From contig PFUR01000064.1 in the NCBI GenBank assembly GCA_002790195.1, positions 37,003 through 76,067 of the forward strand: a stretch of DNA of 39,065 nucleotides. The letters are read 5' to 3'. Position 1 is the stretch's first letter, and each line of letters opens with the position of its first letter. This DNA is from Flavobacteriales bacterium CG_4_9_14_3_um_filter_40_17 (GTDB lineage Bacteria > Bacteroidota > Bacteroidia > Flavobacteriales > Flavobacteriaceae). The notes under the pieces are model-generated. The model was not told the origin of the DNA. It did no database searches and saw only the letters and a program-made list of their open reading frames with translations. The position numbers and the translations under genes were made by a program. This document shows positions 31,936 to 39,065 of the stretch, piece by piece.

Positions 31936-33141
31936 ATGCCAAAAATATCACAAAAAGGCTTTGAAATGCCTTCTTCACCCATTCGTAAATTGGTTCCTTT
32001 TGCAGAAAAAGCCATCCGGATGGGCAGAAAAGTTTATCCGCTCAACATCGGCCAACCAGACATCAAAACGCCGAAAATCGCTTTGGAAGCCATCCGAAAC
32101 ATTGATATTAAAATATTGGAATACAGCCATTCTGCGGGTATTGAGAGTTACCGCATCAAACTGGCAAAATATTATCAAAAACACCACATCCAAGTCAATT
32201 CGTCCGAAATCATTGTGACCACCGGTGGTTCCGAGGCCTTGCTTTTTGCCATCGGCAGCATCGCCGATCCGGGCGACGAAATCATCATTCCCGAACCCTT
32301 TTATGCCAACTACAACGCGTTTGCGATTGCTTCAGGTGCCAAGGTTGTACCGGTTATTTCGCGTATTGAAGAAAACTTTGCACTCCCGCCCATCGCCGAC
32401 TTTGAAAAGTTGATTACCCCTCAGACCAGAGCCATACTGATTTGCAATCCGAGCAACCCAACCGGTTATTTATATGCTAAACAAGAACTCAAAATTCTGG
32501 CGGAAATTTGCATCAAACACGATTTGTTTTTGATTGTAGATGAAGTTTATCGTGAATTTGTTTACGATGGTTGTGTCCACCACTCTATTCTTTCACTTGG
32601 CAACATAGACCAACACGCCATCGTGGTAGATTCGGTTTCTAAACGATACAGTATGTGCGGTGCTCGAATCGGTTGCTTGATTTCCAAAAACAAAGAATTT
32701 ATGGCCACCGCACTCAAGTTTGCTCAAGCGCGTTTGAGCCCACCCACCCTCGCGCAAATAGCTTCCGAAGCTGCTCTCGACACGCCTGATTCTTATTTTG
32801 AAGAGGTGAATAAAGAATACACGCTGAGACGAAATACCTTAATTGAAGGTTTACAGAAAATTGACGGCGTGAAAGTGGCTGTGCCGAATGGTGCTTTTTA
32901 TTGCATAGCCGAACTTCCGATAGACAATGCAGACGCATTCGCACAGTGGTTACTCGAAGATTTTCAGTTAGATGGCGAAACCGTGATGGTGGCTCCGGCC
33001 GCAGGCTTTTATGCAACACCTAACACCGGTCTCAATCAAATCCGAATCGCATACGTATTGAAAATTGAAGATTTAAAACGGTCAGTTGACATTCTCAAAA
33101 TAGCCATTCCCGCTTATCAAGAATACCTTTCCAAAAAATAG
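31936..33141 (+). CDS. PLP-dependent class I/II aminotransferase (aspartate aminotransferase-like)
   Basis: A 401-residue fold-type I aminotransferase. Conserved: VYPLNIGQPDIKTP (substrate-binding segment), VTTGGSEALLFAIGS, NPSNPTGYLYAKQEL, LFLIVDEVYREFVYDG, and the PLP-binding lysine in VVDSVSKRYSMCGARIGC. Family members use aspartate, alanine or related amino acids; exact substrate not deducible. The ATG at 31936 (MPKISQKGFEMPSSPIRKLVPFAE) fits homologues; an upstream ATG at 31909 adds 9 unlikely residues and overlaps the promoter. murB begins 10 bp after its stop, so the two are likely co-transcribed. Confidence 0.95.
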   Translation: MPKISQKGFEMPSSPIRKLVPFAEKAIRMGRKVYPLNIGQPDIKTPKIALEAIRNIDIKILEYSHSAGIESYRIKLAKYYQKHHIQVNSSEIIVTTGGSEALLFAIGSIADPGDEIIIPEPFYANYNAFAIASGAKVVPVISRIEENFALPPIADFEKLITPQTRAILICNPSNPTGYLYAKQELKILAEICIKHDLFLIVDEVYREFVYDGCVHHSILSLGNIDQHAIVVDSVSKRYSMCGARIGCLISKNKEFMATALKFAQARLSPPTLAQIASEAALDTPDSYFEEVNKEYTLRRNTLIEGLQKIDGVKVAVPNGAFYCIAELPIDNADAFAQWLLEDFQLDGETVMVAPAAGFYATPNTGLNQIRIAYVLKIEDLKRSVDILKIAIPAYQEYLSKK

Positions 33142-33151
33142 CCGTGTCCTG

Positions 33152-34180
33152 ATGAATATTTTCAAACCCAAGAAAAACTTTTCGCTCAAAGCCTACAATA
33201 CTTTTGGAATTGACCAAGTTGCCGAGAATTTCATTTCGGTAAACAACCTCGATGAACTCAGGAAAGTTCTTGCAGATTATGCGGACGAAAGTTTATTCGT
33301 TTTGGGTGGTGGCAGCAACCTGCTGTTAACCCGTGATGTGCCGGGGCTTACCTTGCATATCGGGCTCAAGGGAAAAGAAATTGTCGATGCCGATTATACC
33401 AAAAATCATGTTTTGATCAAAGCCATGGCGGGCGAAGTTTGGCATGAGTTTGTGCTTTGGACGTTAGAAAACGGTTTGGGCGGTTTGGAAAACCTGTCGC
33501 TGATTCCGGGTAATGTAGGTGCAGCCCCCATCCAAAATATCGGTGCTTACGGGGTAGAACTCAAAGATACTTTTGAGCGGTGCGAAGCCATGGAAATCAA
33601 AACCGGACTTGTCAGGGCTTTCAGCAAAACGGATTGTCAATTCGATTACAGGCATTCTATTTTTAAGACCAAACTCAAAAATAAATACATCATCACAGCG
33701 GTTTATTTCAAACTGACAAAACAAAATCATCAACTCAAAACCGAATATGGAACTATACAAGCTGAACTTGCTCAACAAGGTGTTAAAAACCAGGCTCCTT
33801 CAACTATTTCAAAAGCGGTAATATCCATCCGGCAACAAAAACTTCCCGACCCGAAAATCATTGGCAATTCAGGTAGTTTTTTTAAAAATCCGGTTATAGA
33901 AAAGGCTCTGTTTCAATCCTTGACAGATAAATATCCCGAAATGCCTTTTTATGAAGCCGGCGACTTGATAAAAATCCCGGCAGCGTGGTTGATTGAACAA
34001 GCCGGATATAAAGGGAAACGCTTTGGCGATGCGGGTGTTCACGACAAACAGGCATTGGTTTTGGTCAATCATGGCAATGCCAAAGGCCAAGATATCTTGT
34101 CATTATCGGAGAAGATTCAACAATCCGTTTTCGAAAAATTCGGCATTCAACTCACACCCGAAGTGAATATTTATCCTTGA
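33152..34180 (+). CDS. murB: UDP-N-acetylenolpyruvoylglucosamine reductase
   Basis: A 342-residue FAD enzyme that makes UDP-N-acetylmuramate for peptidoglycan. Motifs: NTFGIDQVAENFI, LFVLGGGSNLLLT, LIPGNVGAAPIQNIGAYGVEL, YRHSIFK, NSGSFFKNP (active-site Ser region) and the long C-terminal domain ending IPAAWLIEQAGYKGKRFGDAGVH ... PEVNIYP, typical of type I MurB. It follows the aminotransferase with a 10-bp gap. Confidence 0.97.
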   Translation: MNIFKPKKNFSLKAYNTFGIDQVAENFISVNNLDELRKVLADYADESLFVLGGGSNLLLTRDVPGLTLHIGLKGKEIVDADYTKNHVLIKAMAGEVWHEFVLWTLENGLGGLENLSLIPGNVGAAPIQNIGAYGVELKDTFERCEAMEIKTGLVRAFSKTDCQFDYRHSIFKTKLKNKYIITAVYFKLTKQNHQLKTEYGTIQAELAQQGVKNQAPSTISKAVISIRQQKLPDPKIIGNSGSFFKNPVIEKALFQSLTDKYPEMPFYEAGDLIKIPAAWLIEQAGYKGKRFGDAGVHDKQALVLVNHGNAKGQDILSLSEKIQQSVFEKFGIQLTPEVNIYP

Positions 34181-34201
34181 TAAAAAATAAATTGAATTTG
34201 C

Positions 34202-34402
34202 TTAAATTTTACAAGTCTTTATACCAAATATGGCATACAGCGGACAAAAATTAATCAATGCGGTAACGAGCATTATTGTTGCAATTGCCAAAGCTGCATA
34301 TGTTTGCCAACCTGTAAGCGATTCGGTATAAATTAAAATAACCGCAGTTAGCGCTATGAGATAACGAATAATTTTGTCTATTGAGCCCAAATTTTTTTTC
34401 AT
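34202..34402 (-). CDS. DUF2892 (YgaP-like transmembrane) protein
   Basis: A 66-residue protein with the DUF2892 pattern: KNLGSIDKIIRYLIALTAVILIY at the N-terminus, two membrane segments and the closing CPLYAIFGIKTCKI with a pair of cysteines. The fold is the membrane part of YgaP, a rhodanese-associated protein. It is divergent from the TauE/SafE and MBL-rhodanese genes, which also handle sulfur, and probably belongs to the same set. Role is inferred from context. Confidence 0.9.
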   Translation of the reverse strand: MKKNLGSIDKIIRYLIALTAVILIYTESLTGWQTYAALAIATIMLVTALINFCPLYAIFGIKTCKI

Positions 34403-34436
34403 GTGTTTATATTTATTTGTTTTTTTTAAAGGTCAT

Positions 34437-34459
34437 GCTTCGACTGCGCTCAGCACAGG
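34437..34459. repeat. TTCGACTGCGCTCA-type dispersed repeat
   Basis: GCTTCGACTGCGCTCAGCAC shares a 14-bp core with 10395-10417. It lies between the DUF2892 gene and the TauE operator. No function is evident. Confidence 0.55.
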
Positions 34460-34571
34460 AATTGAACACCCTGAATAATCATCGTCCTGTGTGTAAATGT
34501 TATTCTTATGGGTGTTTCATCTTTTTAAGATTTGATATTACGTAAATTTATAAACCTTTTTGCAAAGCTTG

Positions 34572-34587
34572 TGTAACAGTAGTTACA
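34572..34587. promoter_or_regulatory. Crp/Fnr-like dyad in front of the TauE gene
   Basis: TGTAAC-AGTA-GTTACA is a perfect inverted repeat with 6-bp arms and a 4-bp centre, the layout of Crp/Fnr-family sites. It lies 54 bp upstream of the TauE/SafE ATG and between divergent sulfur genes. A TATTATTG box at 34608-34615 would put the dyad near -41, a normal class II activator position. The regulator is not encoded nearby. Confidence 0.7.
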
Positions 34588-34607
34588 TTTCAATTTTTCA
34601 AATTGGT

Positions 34608-34615
34608 TATTATTG
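34608..34615 (+). promoter_or_regulatory. Possible -7 box for the TauE-MBL unit
   Basis: TATTATTG differs from TAnnTTTG at one base and lies 25 bp upstream of the ATG at 34641. No -33 TTG is seen, which would be compatible with an activator-dependent promoter using the dyad at 34572. Confidence 0.4.
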
Positions 34616-34640
34616 TATCATTTTTAATTCAAAATTTCCT

Positions 34641-35447
34641 ATGCTTGAAACCCTTATTTTTGGATATTTCGGAGCTGTTTTTACTGGGTTGGTATTAGGT
34701 TTGTTGGGTGGTGGTGGCTCCATACTCACACTTCCGATAATGGTTTATTTATTTCATCTGAATCCCGTAACAGCGACGGCTTACTCATTGTTTGTGGTTG
34801 GCACGACTTCACTGACGGGTGCTATCAACAATTACCGAAAGAAATTGGTTGAACTCAAAACCGGTTTGGTATTTGCCTTTCCGGCATTTGTGGTTGTGTA
34901 TTGTGTGCGGAAATTTTTGATACCACTTCTACCTGAAATATTCTTTCAATCGGAAAGTTTTCAAATTCATCGCGATTTCGCCATCATGACTTTTTTCGGT
35001 TTGATTATGGCAATTACTTCCGTCATCATGATTAGAAGCAAAGGGGATACCATCCCAAACCTACGCATTTCTGTACTCCACTACCCGCTGTTGATCCTTC
35101 AAGGAATATTGGTGGGGCTTATTGCCGGATTGATAGGTGCAGGCGGTGGATTCCTGATTATCCCAACCTTGGTGTGGTTTGGCAAACTTCCCATGAAAAG
35201 AGCCATTGCCACTTCACTGCTTATCATAGCAATCAATTCATTGATAGGGTTTTTGGGCGATCTTCAAAACATTGAAATAGATTGGGCATTCTTGCTGATA
35301 TTTACCTCATTGTCTATTTTTGGTATTTTTATCGGTATGTATTTTTCCAATAAAATCGATGGTAAAAAACTGAAAAGATGGTTTGGATGGTTTGTTTTGA
35401 GTATGGCTATTTTTATCATCTACAAAGAGTTGGCTTTAACCGTATAA
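34641..35447 (+). CDS. TauE/SafE-family sulfite/sulfur-anion exporter
   Basis: A 268-residue membrane protein with about eight hydrophobic segments and the two family repeats: FTGLVLGLLGGGGSILTLPIM near the N-terminus and LIAGLIGAGGGFLIIPTLVW in the second half. TauE/SafE proteins export sulfite, sulfoacetate or related anions. ATG at 34641 is preferred over 34560, because the extra 27 residues would overlap the promoter and are not family-like. It is followed 47 bp later by an MBL-rhodanese gene, which supports a role in sulfide/persulfide detoxification. Confidence 0.93.
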   Translation: MLETLIFGYFGAVFTGLVLGLLGGGGSILTLPIMVYLFHLNPVTATAYSLFVVGTTSLTGAINNYRKKLVELKTGLVFAFPAFVVVYCVRKFLIPLLPEIFFQSESFQIHRDFAIMTFFGLIMAITSVIMIRSKGDTIPNLRISVLHYPLLILQGILVGLIAGLIGAGGGFLIIPTLVWFGKLPMKRAIATSLLIIAINSLIGFLGDLQNIEIDWAFLLIFTSLSIFGIFIGMYFSNKIDGKKLKRWFGWFVLSMAIFIIYKELALTV

Positions 35448-35494
35448 TCCCATCCGTTTCAAATTAAAAACAACCTATTTACTTAAAACACTTT

Positions 35495-36889
35495 ATGAAA
35501 ATCGAACAAATCTATACCGGTTGTCTTTCACAAGGAGCCTATTATATTGAAAGCCAAGGCGAAATTGCCATCATCGATCCGCTGAGAGAGATTGGACCGT
35601 ACTTGATGCGGGCAGAAAAAGACAAGGCAAAAATCAAGTACATTTTTGAAACCCATTTTCACGCCGATTTCGTGAGCGGGCATTTGACTTTGTCCAAACA
35701 AACCGGTGCATCCATCGTTTTTGGTCCTACGGCCAATCCGAATTTTGATGCCATCATCGCCAAAGACGGACAGATTTTCCCATTGGGAAAAATTACCTTA
35801 ACGGCACTTCACACGCCGGGTCACACGATGGAAAGCACCACCTATTTGCTCAAAGATGAAAATGGAAAAGATTATGCAATTTTCAGTGGCGACACCTTGT
35901 TTTTAGGAGATGTAGGCCGGCCGGATTTGGCTCAGAAAGCTATAAACATGACCAAAGAACAACTCGCGGGACTGCTCTACGAAAGCCTGCAAACCAAGAT
36001 CATTCCATTACATGACGAGGTGATTGTCTATCCGGCACACGGTGCCGGTTCGGCCTGTGGAAAAAACATGATGAAAGAAACTTTTGACACACTCGGCAAT
36101 CAAAAAAAGGTGAATTACGCCTTGAGAAAAGGCATTAAAAAAGAAGACTTTATCAGAGAAGTGACAGACGGTTTATTGCCTCCTCCGGCCTATTTTCCTT
36201 TTAATGTCAAAATGAACAAAGAAGGGTATGAAGATATTGACACAGTCATCAAACGAGGTGCAACACCTTTAAACCCGGATGAATTTGTAGCCATTGCCAA
36301 CCAAACTGATGCTTTGATCCTCGATGTAAGAAGCGAACAAGAATTTGCCCAATCGCATATTCCCCGTTCAATCTTTATTGGTATTGACGGTGGTTTTGCC
36401 CCGTGGGTCGGAGCACTTATCAAAGATGTCAATCAGGCTATTTTGTTGGTTGCACCATCCGGAAGGGAGGAAGAAACCATCACCCGTTTGTCACGTGTAG
36501 GATTTGACAATACCATCGGATTTTTAAAAGGCGGGATGAATGCATGGAGAAAAGCAGCTAAAGAAACAGATGCTATCCAATCTATTACGGTAGATGTGTT
36601 CGAAAAAATATATTTTTCAGAACAACCGGCCGTTTTTGATGTCAGAAAAGAAAATGAGTATGTGGCATCTCATCTGAAAAATGCAGAAAATACACCACTC
36701 GACAACCTAAATGATTTTTTGAAACAATTCCCGTCCGACGAAAATTTCTACATCCATTGTGCCGGAGGATACCGCTCCATCATTGCAGCGTCCATTCTCA
36801 AAAGCAGAGGAATCCACAACCTGATCGATATTGCCGGCGGATTTGGTGCAATGAAAGATACCCGATTGGAATTTGAATTGCAAAAATGA
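35495..36889 (+). CDS. Metallo-beta-lactamase/double-rhodanese protein (persulfide dioxygenase-like)
   Basis: A 464-residue protein. N-terminal MBL domain of the ETHE1/Blh/CstB kind: ETHFHADFVSGH (H54, H56, D58), LHTPGHTMEST (H110), FSGDTLFLGDVGRPDLA (D133) and VYPAHGAGSACG. Two rhodanese domains follow (about 260-355 and 370-464). The first has no catalytic cysteine: LLVAPSGREEE (A320-P321 where Cys is expected). The second has the active loop HCAGGYRS with C422. Such fusions oxidise glutathione- or other persulfides to sulfite and handle sulfane sulfur. It is 47 bp downstream of TauE/SafE, the likely exit route for the sulfite produced. Confidence 0.93.
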   Translation: MKIEQIYTGCLSQGAYYIESQGEIAIIDPLREIGPYLMRAEKDKAKIKYIFETHFHADFVSGHLTLSKQTGASIVFGPTANPNFDAIIAKDGQIFPLGKITLTALHTPGHTMESTTYLLKDENGKDYAIFSGDTLFLGDVGRPDLAQKAINMTKEQLAGLLYESLQTKIIPLHDEVIVYPAHGAGSACGKNMMKETFDTLGNQKKVNYALRKGIKKEDFIREVTDGLLPPPAYFPFNVKMNKEGYEDIDTVIKRGATPLNPDEFVAIANQTDALILDVRSEQEFAQSHIPRSIFIGIDGGFAPWVGALIKDVNQAILLVAPSGREEETITRLSRVGFDNTIGFLKGGMNAWRKAAKETDAIQSITVDVFEKIYFSEQPAVFDVRKENEYVASHLKNAENTPLDNLNDFLKQFPSDENFYIHCAGGYRSIIAASILKSRGIHNLIDIAGGFGAMKDTRLEFELQK

Positions 36890-36924
36890 AGTGATTATTT
36901 TGAAATAAGAATGCCAAAAACCTG

Positions 36925-37560
36925 CTATTTCGTGTTTTTGTATTTATTCTTATTGATTTCGTCTTGCAGTTTTCGCATGGCTCTTTGTTCGCGTTCCAAT
37001 GCTTTTTGACGATGCGTGGCATACTCTTCTTCCAAATCATTCAGTGCGCTTTTGGCATACTCAGTGACAATGTTGCTTTGTTTAAATTTATAAAAAAACA
37101 ACAAAAACAGTCCGAGTAAAACAACGATTATAAACCACATGAAGAATCGGTAAAAGTTTTTATGCATTTCTAAAAACCCCATAAAACCGATGCTGTCTTT
37201 TGTTCTTTTTGTTTCTTCCAATTGTTGGAGAAGTTGATTGCGGTAAGCTGTTAGAGAATCTATTTGCTGTTTTTGTAAGTTTATTTCTGCAAATTGTTTC
37301 TGCAACTCCGATTTGTAATTTGATAGCGTATCTGTTACATTTTTCTGCAATTGAAGCAGCCAAGTTTTGCGGGCTACCTCATAGGTTTGTCCCTTTTCAT
37401 CGTTGTAATTTCCTGACTTTCGATAGATATCTTCAAATTGATTATCAATCGTTTGTCTCTCGTTTTGTGCATCAGTTCGAGACTCACTTTCTTGAGATAG
37501 CCCAAGGGCGAACCATCCCAAGCATAGGATAAGTGGTAGTTGGTTTTTTAAGTTGTTCAT
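36925..37560 (-). CDS. Membrane-anchored coiled-coil protein, unknown function
   Basis: A 211-residue protein with an N-terminal signal-like segment (QLPLILCLGWFALGLSQ), a periplasmic coiled coil (LQLQKNVTDTLSNYKSEL ... QLLQQLEETKRTKD), one strong membrane segment (FMWFIIVVLLGLFLLFFYKF, about 138-157) and a cytosolic coiled-coil tail (EEYATHRQKALEREQRAMRKLQDEINKNK). I have seen similar short proteins in Flavobacteriia that are mislabelled as tRNA methyltransferase; no enzymatic motif is visible here. It is convergent with the MBL-rhodanese gene and divergent from the CPBP gene. Confidence 0.7.
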   Translation of the reverse strand: MNNLKNQLPLILCLGWFALGLSQESESRTDAQNERQTIDNQFEDIYRKSGNYNDEKGQTYEVARKTWLLQLQKNVTDTLSNYKSELQKQFAEINLQKQQIDSLTAYRNQLLQQLEETKRTKDSIGFMGFLEMHKNFYRFFMWFIIVVLLGLFLLFFYKFKQSNIVTEYAKSALNDLEEEYATHRQKALEREQRAMRKLQDEINKNKYKNTK

Positions 37561-37630
37561 GACATTAAGTTTGGTATATTAATTTGGGGCTGATAAATTA
37601 ACGATAAAAAATCCTAAAACTTGTGTAACA

Positions 37631-37653
37631 ATTTGTTTTTTTGCAAAACAAAT
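37631..37653. repeat. 9-bp inverted repeat in the divergent spacer before the CPBP gene
   Basis: ATTTGTTTT and AAAACAAAT flank 5 bp (TTTGC). Preceding it is CTTGTGTAACA, an 11-mer also found at the Crp/Fnr-like dyad at 34572. The spacer separates divergent genes, so it may be regulatory. No function shown. Confidence 0.35.
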
Positions 37654-37705
37654 CGACCGTACATTTAACAAAAATACAATTTTAATTTTTTTAATAGTCA
37701 ATTAA

Positions 37706-38677
37706 ATGAATTTCATCAAGCAGGCAAACCCTTATAAGAAATCTATCTGGAGTTATATCGGCGGATTTTTGGTGTCGTTTATCGGCGGGCAAACCATCGG
37801 CGCTATCCCATTGGGCATTGCTATTATGTTTAAAATCAGCTATTCAGATAGCAAAACAGCCAAAATCGATGAAAGCAATATTTATAAATTATTAGATCCC
37901 AATCTTTTCCTGTTTCTGATGTTGTTTGCTTTTGCAACAAGTATGGTTGTTTTGCTTCTTTGGATTAAAATACACCACCATCAACCGTTAAAACCATTGA
38001 TAACTGCCAGAAAAAAAATCGATTGGAGCCGATTCAGGTTCGCGTTTATCACTTGGGGATTGGTCATAGTTGCCATTACTTTCTTGGACTATTGGGAATC
38101 ACCCGAAAAATACATCTTCAATTTTAAACCGATTCCGTTTCTAATCCTATTGCTTATTTCCGTCATTTTCATTCCTATACAAGCAGCTTACGAAGAGTTT
38201 GTATTTCGAGGATATTTGATGCAAGGTATCGGGTTGCATACCAAAAACCGATGGATGCCGCTGATTGTTACCTCTCTGATATTCGGTTTGTTGCATTTGG
38301 CAAATCCGGAAATTGAAAAATTGGGATACGAAGTTATCCTGATTTACATTGCCATGGGATTCTTTTTCGGCATCATCACTTTGATGGATGAAGGTATCGA
38401 GTTAGCTTTGGGTTTTCACGTGGTCAACAACCTGATTACGGCACTTTTGGTAACGGCAGACTGGACTGCTTTTCAGACCGAGTCCATTTTTAGAGATATT
38501 TCCGAACCCGATGTCAAGTTTCAATTTCTCTCGCTCCTGCCCTTGCTCGTCATGCTGTACATTTTTGCAAAAAAATACGGCTGGGCGGATTGGAAAGAAA
38601 AATTGACCGGAAAAATTGAACTAAATTCCGAAGAAATTGCCCAAACAAATCCTGAAATTCCATCAGAAAACAACTGA
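37706..38677 (+). CDS. CPBP-family intramembrane metalloprotease (CAAX protease-like)
   Basis: A 323-residue membrane protein with about seven or eight hydrophobic segments. The CPBP catalytic set is present: AAYEEFVFRGYLMQG (E163, E164, R168), FGLLHLANP (H197) and HVVNNLITALLV (third His). CPBP proteins act as Abi/CAAX-type proteases or in peptide-immunity and membrane-protein processing. The start ATG at 37706 is clear. The role here is unknown and the neighbours give no strong hint. Confidence 0.92.
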   Translation: MNFIKQANPYKKSIWSYIGGFLVSFIGGQTIGAIPLGIAIMFKISYSDSKTAKIDESNIYKLLDPNLFLFLMLFAFATSMVVLLLWIKIHHHQPLKPLITARKKIDWSRFRFAFITWGLVIVAITFLDYWESPEKYIFNFKPIPFLILLLISVIFIPIQAAYEEFVFRGYLMQGIGLHTKNRWMPLIVTSLIFGLLHLANPEIEKLGYEVILIYIAMGFFFGIITLMDEGIELALGFHVVNNLITALLVTADWTAFQTESIFRDISEPDVKFQFLSLLPLLVMLYIFAKKYGWADWKEKLTGKIELNSEEIAQTNPEIPSENN

Positions 38678-38733
38678 CAGTGGGTTTTGCTACATTTTTG
38701 AAATGCAAATTGACAATTTAGAAGCAATGACAA

Positions 38734-38864
38734 GGCTAACGGTCTACTGTATGAGTAGTGCGGGATTCCAAGGTACTTCACTGTCCGTTCACCGAAAAGT
38801 TTATTTAATGTAATTACTTTAATATCATCACTTTAGCCTGCATTACGTATAGCCATTGTTGTGT
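38734..38864. repeat. Long imperfect inverted repeat, wobble-paired hairpin
   Basis: TATGAGTAGTGCGGG (from 38750) and the reverse complement of CCTGCATTACGTATA (38837-38851) agree at 11 of 15 positions, and three of the four differences become G-U pairs in RNA, so 14 of 15 can pair. Arms continue outward with GGCTAAC (38734) and GTTGTGT (38858), the orientation of attC-like R'' and R' boxes but not a full match. It is about 131 bp long, just downstream of the CPBP gene. It may be a dispersed repeat or a recombination-site relative. Confidence 0.45.
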
Positions 38865-38885
38865 AATCGTGCTTTCTTTTTTCTC

Positions 38886-38905
38886 GTCCGTGCGATGGCT
38901 CGGAC
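38886..38905. repeat. Short hairpin in the right-edge spacer
   Basis: GTCCGTGC and GCTCGGAC pair around GATG with one T-T mismatch. No T-run, so not a terminator. It lies between the long hairpin and the direct repeat. Confidence 0.4.
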
Positions 38906-38930
38906 ACACTTATTGGCAAGCTTTGGATCG

Positions 38931-38981
38931 TGTGGCTGGCATGAGCGGCTTGGCAATGTGTGTGGCTGTTGAGCGGTGGCA
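38931..38981. repeat. Imperfect direct repeat TGTGGCTG...GAGCGG...TGGCA
   Basis: Two copies of 25 and 21 bp (38931-38955 and 38961-38981) share TGTGGCTG, TGAGCGG and TGGCA in order. The second ends one base from the partial gene's stop codon. Repeat origin unknown. Confidence 0.55.
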
Positions 38982-39065
38982 TTATTTCGTTATTACTCTG
39001 TTTTTCTTAAAATTCTCCGCTTGTTCAAATATGTCTTTATATACTTCGTCTCTTTCTACTGGCGG
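38982..39065 (-). CDS. hsdR: Probable C-terminal end of type I restriction subunit HsdR (partial)
   Basis: The minus strand is open for 27 codons from the window edge to a TAA at 38984-38982. It reads VERDEVYKDIFEQAENFKK and then NRVITK. IFEQAENFKK is a hallmark of the extreme C-terminus of HsdR proteins. Most of the gene is outside the window, so the call rests on this motif and is an inference. It is convergent with the CPBP gene. Confidence 0.5.
   Translation of the reverse strand, partial: PPVERDEVYKDIFEQAENFKKNRVITK

Noticed and set aside
34560-34640. Longer TauE start at ATG 34560
   Set aside because: Would place the Crp/Fnr-like dyad and the -7 box inside the gene; homologues begin at the ATG at 34641.
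37060-37160. Possible tRNA-methyltransferase function of the 211-residue protein
   Set aside because: Only coiled coil and membrane segments are visible; no SAM-binding or SPOUT motif.
37631-37653. ATTTGTTTT...AAAACAAAT as a terminator
   Set aside because: Lies in a divergent spacer with no upstream gene end, and no T-run follows; AT-only arms make a weak stem.

Overview
The window looks like a chromosomal segment from a member of Bacteroidota, most likely Flavobacteriia or a near relative. The evidence is AT-rich DNA, a lack of strong Shine-Dalgarno sites, several TAnnTTTG-type -7 promoter boxes (one, in front of tRNA-Thr, with an exact TTG-N19-TAnnTTTG layout), and lineage-typical families: OMP-barrel TonB-dependent receptor with a carboxypeptidase-like N-terminus, YceI, SIMPL, M61 peptidase, and prfA-pyrF pairing. 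This placement is an inference; no 16S rRNA gene or other formal marker is present.

Left part (1-5.8 kb, minus strand): a DegT-type sugar aminotransferase cut by the window edge, an overlapping FemAB/GNAT-like acyltransferase, a TPR protein, then aat (leucyl/phenylalanyl-tRNA-protein transferase) directly behind hypC, hypB and hypA. Divergent from hypA (6.0-12.8 kb, plus strand) lies an uptake [NiFe]-hydrogenase operon: small subunit with Tat signal and the six-cysteine proximal-cluster pattern of O2-tolerant group 1d enzymes, large subunit, b-type cytochrome, maturation protease, and hypF. A near-perfect 20-bp palindrome sits between the two divergent units. hypD and hypE are not in the window, so active-site cyanide ligand synthesis must be completed by genes elsewhere.

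Middle (12.8-31 kb): a TolB-like propeller, alanine dehydrogenase, a DUF4258-like protein, a SIMPL protein, proline dehydrogenase, a ROK sugar kinase, OxyR with both redox cysteines, a 70-residue conserved-looking small protein, a Spy-like periplasmic protein with a TonB-dependent receptor, YceI plus an OB-fold membrane protein, an M61 peptidase, pyrF and prfA. Then comes a damage-tolerance operon umuD-umuC-SRAP (yedK-like) with tightly coupled reading frames, followed by tRNA-Thr(UGU) with its promoter and terminator.

Right part (31.4-39 kb): a small helical protein, a class I/II aminotransferase with murB, a sulfur-handling group (DUF2892 membrane protein, TauE/SafE exporter, metallo-beta-lactamase/double-rhodanese protein) with a Crp/Fnr-like dyad TGTAAC-N4-GTTACA placed as expected for an activator site, a membrane-anchored coiled-coil protein and a CPBP protease. 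The last 300 bp hold a long wobble-paired hairpin and direct repeats, followed by what looks like the last 27 codons of a type I restriction subunit (HsdR), so an accessory or defence locus may start just past the right edge.

Intergenic spacers contain recognisable filler: a 16-bp tandem repeat beside a perfect palindrome in the hydrogenase operon, and several degenerate copies of a TTCGACTGCGCTCA-type dispersed repeat.
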